This document shows positions 44,638 to 51,356 of a stretch of 64,000 bases of DNA, one piece after another; the first letter of the stretch is position 1; each line of letters opens with the position of its first letter. Where the stretch lies: NCBI GenBank assembly GCA_027487845.1, contig JAIYCV010000026.1, positions 310,001-374,000 on the forward strand. The letters are read 5' to 3'. This DNA comes from Flammeovirgaceae bacterium (GTDB taxonomy: Bacteria > Bacteroidota > Bacteroidia > Cytophagales > Cyclobacteriaceae). The notes beneath the pieces are model-generated. The model saw only the letters and a list, made by a program, of their open reading frames with translations. It did not search any database and was not told where the DNA came from. The translations under genes were made by a program, and so were the position numbers.

Positions 44638-45906
44638 TTATGCGAACGGTCTATCAATAGCTGGACTTTGCTCTGTAAACCACTTTACTCCTTGTTCTGT
44701 CATGTAGGCACAATCTTCCAATCGTATTCCAAACTCGCCATAAATACAAATGGTGGGCTCAATGCTGAAACACATGCCAGGCTGGAGGGGCTGCTTGTTG
44801 CCGAGTACCATGTTTCCCCACTCGTGGCCTTCCATGCCAATGCCATGACCTGTTCTGTGCGGTAGGCCTGGAGTTTTGTAGCCTGGCCCAAAGGCCGCAT
44901 CGGTAATTACTTTTCTTGATGCTATGTCAACATTCTCACAAGGATCGCCCAATTTTGCTGCTGCAAACCCAGCTGCTTGCGATGCTTTTTCCAGATCCCA
45001 AATCTCTCGTTGTCTTTTGGTGGGTTCTCCAAAAACGATTGTTCTGGTAATGTCAGAGGCATAACCGCCCACGTTGCAACCGCCATCCATTAAAACAACA
45101 TCACCTTCTTTCAACGCTTGTGGCTTTTTACTGCCGTGTGGAAAAGCTGTCGATTCGCCAAAAGAAACGAGCGCACCACCTGAAGAGCCTAACTTCGAAT
45201 GGGCTTGCGATATCAGCCCAGCAAATTCGACTTGTGTCATTCCAACTTTTAATAAAGGAATAACTGCCTTAAAGGCGGAAATGGTTACGTCATTAGCCTT
45301 TTGCATCAACGCAAGTTCGGCCGCACTTTTGAAAAGCCGGCAGTTCATGGTTACCACATCCGCGCTCAAATATTCTAAAGACGGAACTTCCTTTCTTATG
45401 CCATCATATAAAAAGAAACGAACGCGTTCTTCCATTCCAATCCTCCCGGTTTTAATTCCGAAATCAGAGAAAATTTGAGCAACAACTTTGTAAGGACTTT
45501 CATGCTCTTCCCAGACACGTACGTCACTTCCAATTTTGATCATTTCGCGCAGCCGCTCTTCCTCGAAATGAGGTACTACATATTTTACTTCGCCTTTCGC
45601 GGGCAAAATGGCCGCCATCATGCGTTCGCTATTTCCCCAACGAATGCCAGTAAAATAGTCCATGGCAGTGCCGCCATCAAGATAAATGGCATCCATCTTA
45701 TTTTCTACCATTAATTTTTGAGCTTTCTCGATCCGCTTAAGTCTTTCTTCAATTGAAATAGGAACAATATCTTTTGTAAGTGAAGTCAACGAATCTAAAG
45801 GCGAAGAATTTTCCTTCTTCTTTTCCGGTTCACACGAACTAAGACCCGTTATGGAAGAAGCACCGATTGCTGATTGAACGATAAAATCCCTGCGATTGAT
45901 AGGCAT
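44638..45906 (-). CDS. M24 family (Xaa-Pro aminopeptidase-like) Tat lipoprotein
   Basis: Metallopeptidase of 422 residues. The N-terminus INRRDFIVQSAIGAS...GLSSC combines a twin-arginine motif with a lipobox, so it is probably exported folded through the Tat system and lipidated at the cysteine. The creatinase-like N-domain is followed by the pita-bread fold with metal ligands in LMDGGCNVGGYASDITRT, HRTGHGIGMEGHE, SIEPTICIYG and the final RLEDC. It should cleave X-Pro bonds or a related dipeptide. The ATG at 45906 was chosen over an upstream TTG because it begins directly at the Tat signal. tatC is also in this window. Confidence 0.92.
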   Translation of the reverse strand: MPINRRDFIVQSAIGASSITGLSSCEPEKKKENSSPLDSLTSLTKDIVPISIEERLKRIEKAQKLMVENKMDAIYLDGGTAMDYFTGIRWGNSERMMAAILPAKGEVKYVVPHFEEERLREMIKIGSDVRVWEEHESPYKVVAQIFSDFGIKTGRIGMEERVRFFLYDGIRKEVPSLEYLSADVVTMNCRLFKSAAELALMQKANDVTISAFKAVIPLLKVGMTQVEFAGLISQAHSKLGSSGGALVSFGESTAFPHGSKKPQALKEGDVVLMDGGCNVGGYASDITRTIVFGEPTKRQREIWDLEKASQAAGFAAAKLGDPCENVDIASRKVITDAAFGPGYKTPGLPHRTGHGIGMEGHEWGNMVLGNKQPLQPGMCFSIEPTICIYGEFGIRLEDCAYMTEQGVKWFTEQSPAIDRPFA

Positions 45907-46014
45907 AAGTAAAGGGTTTACAAGCAATGTAGCAAAACCAGAAAAAAATCAGAAGAAATAGATTCAATTCGCTGAAAATTATTTTAACAGATTACCACTC
46001 AGATAAAAAATCTC

Positions 46015-46028
46015 ATCCGATTTCGGAT
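46015..46028. promoter_or_regulatory. Small palindrome ATCCGATTTCGGAT upstream of the MFS gene
   Basis: A perfect 6-bp inverted repeat with a 2-nt centre, 47 bp before the MFS transporter ATG and about 109 bp before the divergent M24 gene. It could be an operator; there is no second copy and no adjacent regulator gene. Confidence 0.2.
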
Positions 46029-46074
46029 ATTCCAAATAGGCTTTCTATATTGAATCTCTATTAAATGCATTCAA

Positions 46075-47265
46075 ATGAAACCAGAAATTTTTGTCAAGCT
46101 TTCGCTAATGATGCTGCTCCAATATTTTATTTGGGGTGCATGGTACGTTACCATGGGCACTTATATGTCAACGTTTCTTGGTTCGAGCGGTGTACAAATT
46201 GGGGCGGCCTATAGTGCATTGGCCATTGCCACCATGATCTCTCCCTTTTTTGTTGGCATGGTAGCCGATCGGTACTTTGCAGCACAACGCATCATGGCCA
46301 TATTGCACTTGGTCGGAGCAGTATTACTTTACTTGGCAACCCAAATTACAGACAACACAGCTTTTTATTGGATCATTTTGTTGTATTCACTTTTGTACAT
46401 GCCTACCATAGCGCTTAGCAACAGCATTGCCTTTAGTCAAATGACAGACCCAGGCAAACAGTTTCCTTGGATACGAGTATTTGGAACGTTGGGGTGGATT
46501 GCGTCTGGCATAATGATTGGAGTTCTTTCTATTGAAAAATCGCCTTCTACTTTTTTTATGGCTGCTATCATTTCAGCCGCATTGGGGCTCATCTCTTTCA
46601 TTTTACCGAACACTCCACCGAAGGCAGCCACATCAGCAAGTGCATCTACAGTATTGGGCACAGAAAGTTTTTCCTTATTTAAAGAACCTTCCTACTTAGT
46701 ATTTTTCGTAGCGGCTATCTTAGTGTGTATCCCGCTTTCATTTTATTATGGTTTCGCCAATCTGTTCCTTAATGAAATCGGAATGGAAAATGCCGCGAGC
46801 AAGATGATTCTTGGCCAAGCCTCTGAAGCTATTTTTATCCTTGCCATTCCCTTTCTTTTCAATAACATTGGTGTAAAGAAAATGTTGTTGATCGGTATGA
46901 TTGCTTGGATACTGCGCTACATCTTTTTTGCGTTTGGCGATGTGGGGGCCAATGGTTGGATGTTATACGCAGGCATTATTCTTCATGGCATTTGTTACGA
47001 TTTCTTTTTCGTTACCGGATACATGTACACCGAGAAAAAAGCGGGCGAGAAAATTAAAAATGCAGCTCAAGGTTTATTCACTTTTGCAACCTACGGAGTG
47101 GGCATGTTCATCGGCACCTGGTTCTCAGGCTTTACAGCAGATTATTATACAATTGCCAATGGGCATGATTGGAAAGCCATTTGGTTTGTGCCTTCAGGTA
47201 TTGCCCTCGTAGTAGTGATTTTATTCGCTTTTCTATTTAAAGAAAAACAAGTTATTCGCAACTAA
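46075..47265 (+). CDS. MFS transporter of the nucleoside:H+ symporter type
   Basis: Transporter of 396 residues with twelve helices; the N-terminus QYFIWGAWYVTMGTYMSTFLG and the loop FPWIRVFGTLGWIASG are typical of the Nuc_H_symport family (NupG, XapB). The natural substrate could be a nucleoside or a sugar-like molecule. The Gfo/Idh/MocA oxidoreductase gene follows after 53 bp in the same direction; such pairs usually import and oxidise a carbohydrate, which fits better than nucleoside uptake. This is inference from context. Confidence 0.9.
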   Translation: MKPEIFVKLSLMMLLQYFIWGAWYVTMGTYMSTFLGSSGVQIGAAYSALAIATMISPFFVGMVADRYFAAQRIMAILHLVGAVLLYLATQITDNTAFYWIILLYSLLYMPTIALSNSIAFSQMTDPGKQFPWIRVFGTLGWIASGIMIGVLSIEKSPSTFFMAAIISAALGLISFILPNTPPKAATSASASTVLGTESFSLFKEPSYLVFFVAAILVCIPLSFYYGFANLFLNEIGMENAASKMILGQASEAIFILAIPFLFNNIGVKKMLLIGMIAWILRYIFFAFGDVGANGWMLYAGIILHGICYDFFFVTGYMYTEKKAGEKIKNAAQGLFTFATYGVGMFIGTWFSGFTADYYTIANGHDWKAIWFVPSGIALVVVILFAFLFKEKQVIRN

Positions 47266-47318
47266 AGGCTTGGCGCCAGAATCTATCTATTAAAAAACAA
47301 ATTAACTATCAACGAATT

Positions 47319-48506
47319 ATGAACATCGCTATGCTCGGTTCCGGTTTCATCGGAAGATTTTATGCAGACTCACTGCAAGGCTACAGAAGCAAAGACAAAA
47401 TTGTAAGTATCTATTCGCGCAAGGAAGAAAGCGCAAAGAAGTTTGCAGCGGATTATAAAGTCAATCACTACACTACCGTAATGGAAGAGGCTATCAATCG
47501 ACCAGAGGTTGAAGTGGTGTGTATTTCTTTGCCCAACAATTTGCACGAGGCCGCAGTGTTGCTTTGTTGCAAACACAAGAAAGCCGTTATCACTACAAAG
47601 CCGCTTGGCCGCAATGCCGAAGAAGCCAAACGCATGTTGCTCGCTGTAGAAGAAGCCGGCATTTTCAATGGCTATTTAGAAGACCTTGTGTATACGCCTA
47701 AGTTTATTAAAGCACATGAAAGCGTAAAGAGTGGATCACTAGGAAGAATATTGTGGGCGAAGTCAAGAGAAACTCACCCTGGCCCGCACAGCGATTGGTT
47801 TTGGGATATTGAACAAGCAGGAGGCGGTTGTATTCTAGACCTTGGTTGCCATTGTGTAGAGATAACCCGAAGCTATATAGGTAAAGACATAAAACCCATT
47901 GAGGTGATGTGCTGGGCAGATACCCAAGTAAAACCGATTGATGCCGAAGATCATGCCATTGGATTAGTGAAATATGAAAACGGAGCTATTGGCCAATTTG
48001 AGGTTAGCTGGACGTTCCGTGGTGGCCTCGACTTACGCGATGAAGTGATGGGTACTGAGGGGACTATCTGGATCAACAGCTTTTTAAGAACTGGTTTCGA
48101 AATGTTCACCTCGGGCAAAGGCGGAGATTATGTGGCTGAAAAAGCAGAAAGCAATACAGGATGGTTATTCCCTGTAGGGGATGAATTAAACGAGTTAGGT
48201 TACAACCACATGTTTATGGACATGTTCAATTCTATGGAAAAGGGAGTTCAGCCGCGTGAAACTTTTTATGACGGATATGTTGTAAACTCCGTGTTAGATG
48301 CTGCCTACAGATCAGCAAAAACAAAACAATGGGAGCCTGTAAAGCTAGATATTTGGCGCGGCCGCGAAGGTGTAAGCAAAGATAGCCACTTAGTTGAGTT
48401 TGATGCCGATCATTACTTGGTGAAAGAAGAAATGACACATTACGGCACCAAAAAACTAATCTTAAAAAATAAGAAAACCGGAAGAATAATTGAAAAGATT
48501 GTTTAG
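47319..48506 (+). CDS. Gfo/Idh/MocA family oxidoreductase
   Basis: NAD(P)-dependent sugar or inositol dehydrogenase of 395 residues. The N-terminal Rossmann motif is MLGSGFIGRFYAD, the cofactor-binding TTKPLGRNAEEAKRM corresponds to the EKP motif with Thr-Lys-Pro, and the C-terminal domain contains DLGCHCVEI, the conserved catalytic H in the D-x-x-x-H region. No signal peptide, so it is cytosolic. It is placed right after the MFS transporter, suggesting it oxidises the imported compound. It converges on the ParE toxin gene (11 bp between stop codons). Confidence 0.93.
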   Translation: MNIAMLGSGFIGRFYADSLQGYRSKDKIVSIYSRKEESAKKFAADYKVNHYTTVMEEAINRPEVEVVCISLPNNLHEAAVLLCCKHKKAVITTKPLGRNAEEAKRMLLAVEEAGIFNGYLEDLVYTPKFIKAHESVKSGSLGRILWAKSRETHPGPHSDWFWDIEQAGGGCILDLGCHCVEITRSYIGKDIKPIEVMCWADTQVKPIDAEDHAIGLVKYENGAIGQFEVSWTFRGGLDLRDEVMGTEGTIWINSFLRTGFEMFTSGKGGDYVAEKAESNTGWLFPVGDELNELGYNHMFMDMFNSMEKGVQPRETFYDGYVVNSVLDAAYRSAKTKQWEPVKLDIWRGREGVSKDSHLVEFDADHYLVKEEMTHYGTKKLILKNKKTGRIIEKIV

Positions 48507-48517
48507 TCTCCGATGCA

Positions 48518-48856
48518 TCAGGATTTTGCTGGAATCCTTTTTAAAAAGTTTCTGCTTCTTGAAGAATGAACTACGGCAATAATTGAAATTAGATTGGATT
48601 CTATTTTAAAAAGGATCTTATAGTTTTTTACAATAGCTTGGCGGTACATTTTTTTGATTGTTCTCCTTGCGGGACATTCAGGGTAGCGAAACGGATATTT
48701 TGGAATTGAAACTAAGATCGATTTTTGGATTGCATCAATAACTTGATTGGCAGTAATAGGTCTTTCGTCAATGTATGAAATGTAAAAGTGAATCTCCTCC
48801 AAATTAGAGAAGGCATAATTCGAAATCCTTACTTGGTATGCAGGAGGTTCTGGCAT
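48518..48856 (-). CDS. RelE/ParE-family toxin
   Basis: Toxin of 112 residues with the RelE/ParE fold pattern: YQVRISNYAFSNLEEIHFYIS, then VSIPKYPFRYPECPARR, the basic KKMYRQAIVKNYKILFKIE and the terminal strand IISIIAVVHSSRS. Most members poison gyrase or cut mRNA; which applies cannot be told. It starts inside the 3' end of a small upstream gene (28-bp overlap) that is the likely antitoxin. Unlike the flanking metabolic genes, it has the look of a mobile accessory module. Confidence 0.9.
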   Translation of the reverse strand: MPEPPAYQVRISNYAFSNLEEIHFYISYIDERPITANQVIDAIQKSILVSIPKYPFRYPECPARRTIKKMYRQAIVKNYKILFKIESNLISIIAVVHSSRSRNFLKRIPAKS

Positions 48857-49008
48857 TTTTTTTTAAACTCCTCAGAAGTCATGTAGCCGCTTGATTCTGC
48901 TTCCTTTACGATAGAATCAAATGTGTGCGAATCAAGCTCAGCTCCTGGCTGAATATAGCTAGTTGATTTTTTGACTTCTTTCTTTTTCGATCTTTTCGTC
49001 AAAACCAT
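48829..49008 (-). CDS. Putative antitoxin of the ParE-type pair
   Basis: Small reading frame of 59 codons, MVLTKRSKKKEVKKSTS...GYMTSEEFKKKCQNLLHTK. It is the first ATG after an upstream in-frame stop. It overlaps the start of the ParE gene by 28 bp, as antitoxin genes commonly do. The N-terminus is strongly basic, and the C-terminal part with SGYMTSEEFKKK has a helical, acidic-then-basic pattern seen in antitoxin tails. No named antitoxin domain is recognised. Position and coupling make it the best candidate. Confidence 0.7.
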   Translation of the reverse strand: MVLTKRSKKKEVKKSTSYIQPGAELDSHTFDSIVKEAESSGYMTSEEFKKKCQNLLHTK

Positions 49009-49068
49009 ATTTCAAATATAGCTGATTTTCTTTTTCGTCAATCGCAACCATAATTTTCATTGCGATGT

Positions 49069-49725
49069 CTAACGGGCAAACTCCCTCTTGTACTTTCTTA
49101 TCGTCTTGCCGATTAACACACCACCAATGACTGAAGGTATAATCCAAAGAACCCATTGATAGTTGGGCAATTGAATGTTTACAACAATAAAAGCGGTGGT
49201 GGCAGCAATGTAGCTTCCACCCATGCTCGAAATATGAGTGTACCACCAATGCATTTTTTCGGTCGGTGGATTAACATAGCTCTTAATGTCATTAACCAGA
49301 AAGGTTAATCCGATCAATCCAAAAACAAGCCCCACTATTCCCATTCCAGAACCCTGCATCCAGGCCCATACGCCCCAAGTAATAAGTGTGAAAATAAAAA
49401 TCGCGGAAACGCTAATGATGATCCAGTCTAGCGGGGCAAACTTTTGCCCGCGGTCTAGTTTTTTCAAGCTTAATATTCTGTAGCCGCGAACCGTCATGTA
49501 GTAGCTAAAAAAGCCAACCATTAAAAGAAAATCGTTTCGATGCGCAATGGCCACCACCACGGCTCCAATAAATACCGCTGTCATACCACCAAAATAGATT
49601 TTGCCGGCCAATCGGTGAGATCTTCCGCCTTTTTGGGTAAGCATGGCAACAAGTCCACTGAGTAATGAGGTGGCACCTCCAATAATATGAATGATCAGAA
49701 ATGCAGAAATAATTTTTTCGCCCAT
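49069..49725 (-). CDS. DUF2306-like membrane protein
   Basis: Membrane protein of 218 residues with about six to seven helices. The start HIIGGATSLLSGLVAMLTQKGGRSHRLAGKIYF carries the conserved H...G...KG..HR..G pattern of DUF2306, in which a pair of histidines may bind haem or metal. A later loop, HWWYTHISSMGGSYIAATTAF, adds further conserved histidines. Role unknown. It ends 60 bp before the antitoxin gene and stands alone otherwise. Confidence 0.8.
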   Translation of the reverse strand: MGEKIISAFLIIHIIGGATSLLSGLVAMLTQKGGRSHRLAGKIYFGGMTAVFIGAVVVAIAHRNDFLLMVGFFSYYMTVRGYRILSLKKLDRGQKFAPLDWIIISVSAIFIFTLITWGVWAWMQGSGMGIVGLVFGLIGLTFLVNDIKSYVNPPTEKMHWWYTHISSMGGSYIAATTAFIVVNIQLPNYQWVLWIIPSVIGGVLIGKTIRKYKREFAR

Positions 49726-49871
49726 AAAATAAATTAGACTGAAAGATATGTTCTTACGACAATGACACCAAACATGAAATAGTCAGCGGTTGGTGAACCC
49801 CAGTGAACTGGTAAAAAGCCGAATGAGTTAGAAAACTCACTCGGTTTAACTAAAGAATAAAGTTCGATTGG

Positions 49872-50096
49872 CTACTCTCGCAGATTCCTAGAGTAACTAA
49901 GAATATTTTGAATGGAACTGGCCGCGGGCTGCATTTGTGCATAGTCCAGCGTTCTAGTGCTTATTACCAACTCTTTGTATTGCTCCTGCAATACAGAGTC
50001 GCAGATCAAAGCTTTATTTATTTCCTTCGTCTCCTGCTCCGTGGTCTCTTTGTATAAATACCTGATCAAATCGTTTTGGGTAAAGATTTTTATCAT
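49872..50096 (-). CDS. Small protein overlapping the ECF sigma gene, putative anti-sigma-like
   Basis: Protein of 74 residues starting MIKIFTQNDLIRYLYKETTEQETKEI, with ALICDSVLQEQYKELV in the middle; the pattern resembles the N-terminal zinc-less anti-sigma helix bundle found beside many ECF factors, but without a membrane helix. Its first 83 bp lie inside the sigma gene in another frame, an unusually long overlap for same-strand genes. It probably regulates or is co-produced with the sigma factor. I am not certain that it binds it. Confidence 0.72.
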   Translation of the reverse strand: MIKIFTQNDLIRYLYKETTEQETKEINKALICDSVLQEQYKELVISTRTLDYAQMQPAASSIQNILSYSRNLRE

Positions 50097-50670
50097 AGGC
50101 TATCTTTTGTTTTTGAATTTTCTTTCTCAAGTTCATCAGCGCATAACGCATTCGCCCCAACGCTGTGTTGATACTTACATCTGTTTTTGCAGCAATTTCC
50201 TGGAAGCTCATATCCAGGTAATGACGCATAATCAATACCTGCTTTTGCTCCTTCGGAAGTTCCTTTATTAAATCACGTAAACGTGTTTTGTTGTCTTTTA
50301 GTATTTGTGCCGTTTCGTATGATTCTTCTGCAAAATCCATAGAATCAAAAATTCGGCTTCCATCTTCCAGCACCATCTCGGGGTGCCTTTTATCTTTTCG
50401 GAAACTGTCGATGGCCAAATTGTGTGCTATTCTGCTAATCCAAGGTTTAAATTTACCCTCTTCATTATACTTGCCACTTTTTATTGTATTGATCGCTTTA
50501 ATAAACGTTTCCTGCAAAAGATCTTCTGCTTGGTACCTGTCTTTCACAATTAAGTAAATAGCAGTATACACTTTGGATTTGTGTCTTGATAAAAGCACTT
50601 CGAATGCTTTTTCGTTACCACTTTGATATTGCGTCACCAGTTGGCTGTCGCTTAATCTGTTCTCTATCAT
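50014..50670 (-). CDS. ECF-type RNA polymerase sigma factor
   Basis: Sigma-70 family factor of 218 residues with regions 2 and 4 only. Region 2 shows LSRHKSKVYTAIYLI, AEDLLQETFIKAI and WISRIAHNLAIDSFRK; region 4 shows LPKEQKQVLIMRHYLDMSFQEIAAKTDVSINTALGRMRYAL. The C-terminal extension (about 25 residues after region 4) is coded in the stretch shared with the small downstream gene. The genes it controls are not identifiable here. The Asp-rich protein gene lies on the other side of the shared 178-bp upstream region. Confidence 0.95.
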   Translation of the reverse strand: MIENRLSDSQLVTQYQSGNEKAFEVLLSRHKSKVYTAIYLIVKDRYQAEDLLQETFIKAINTIKSGKYNEEGKFKPWISRIAHNLAIDSFRKDKRHPEMVLEDGSRIFDSMDFAEESYETAQILKDNKTRLRDLIKELPKEQKQVLIMRHYLDMSFQEIAAKTDVSINTALGRMRYALMNLRKKIQKQKIAYDKNLYPKRFDQVFIQRDHGAGDEGNK

Positions 50671-50848
50671 TCGTTCTCACATTTAGGTAACGTAGAGGTT
50701 TATATCGATAGTGTATGGGGTTGATTTTATAATTTGAAGTGAAAAGGTAAAAATATTATTGAAAGGCGCAAAAATTTTTGAAAAAATTCTTGCCTACTAC
50801 CTAATTTCTTTTGCTAATTGAACCCGATTTTACTGTACAACCAAACCA

Positions 50849-51223
50849 ATGGCCTTAACAAAGAAAAGAGTAATTAAAAGTTTAGAAAATCTTTCGGAAG
50901 ATTTGCGAGAACTGATTCAGCATCAATATCCTACCGGATATCAATCAAGTATTCAGCGGATTTCCAACGCGAAAAATGAGCCCATATTCGTTTTTCCCTT
51001 GGAAACAGAAGACGCGGTGTATTTAGTGAAAGTACCAACAACAAAAAATAGTGACGGAGATTACAGTGTCCAATCAAATAAAAAACAAGATTTTGATGGT
51101 GAAGATGATTTCAAGACACCTGACGATGATGACGCAGATGCAGTTGACGGTGGTGATGATTTTGACGATGACGGAGATGGTGGCAAAAAAGATCCTAGCT
51201 ATGATCCTGATTTTGATGACTAA
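50849..51223 (+). CDS. Small protein with Asp-rich C-terminus
   Basis: Protein of 124 residues in two parts: an N-terminal half, MALTKKRVIKSLENLSEDLRELI, with alternating charged and hydrophobic residues and a short beta region (IFVFPLETEDAVYLVKV), then a highly acidic tail in which about half of the last 44 residues are Asp. The tail could bind cations such as Ca2+ or mimic DNA; neither is shown. No signal peptide. Followed by a clear terminator, so it is a single-gene transcript. Function not recognised. Confidence 0.75.
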   Translation: MALTKKRVIKSLENLSEDLRELIQHQYPTGYQSSIQRISNAKNEPIFVFPLETEDAVYLVKVPTTKNSDGDYSVQSNKKQDFDGEDDFKTPDDDDADAVDGGDDFDDDGDGGKKDPSYDPDFDD

Positions 51224-51256
51224 GGAACTGATATAAAAACTTTATCTTTTAAATTG

Positions 51257-51287
51257 AACACCACCTGAAAAGTGGTGTTTCTTTTTT
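51257..51287 (+). terminator. Intrinsic terminator of the Asp-rich protein gene
   Basis: Stem AACACCAC (51257-51264) and GTGGTGTT (51272-51279) with a 7-nt loop, followed by a T-rich run (TCTTTTTT). The stem is perfect. Confidence 0.88.
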
Positions 51288-51340
51288 GTACTTCTTTTCG
51301 GCAGCTAACTGCTTTCATAGGATTGGCGTACCACTTTAAT

Positions 51341-51348
51341 TATTTTTG
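51341..51348 (+). promoter_or_regulatory. Candidate -7 promoter box of uvrA (TATTTTTG)
   Basis: Perfect TAnnTTTG only 8 bp before the uvrA ATG. A TTG stands 15 bp upstream (51333-51335 region), a shorter spacer than usual. It would give a leader of only a few nucleotides. Confidence 0.42.
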
Positions 51349-51356
51349 CACTTCTC

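Noticed and set aside
48959-49060. Second short minus-strand frame (33 codons, MKIMVAIDEKENQLYL) next to the ParE toxin
   Set aside because: It overlaps the better-placed 59-codon antitoxin candidate in another frame and does not reach the toxin start. A frameshifted antitoxin extension cannot be excluded, but nothing supports it.
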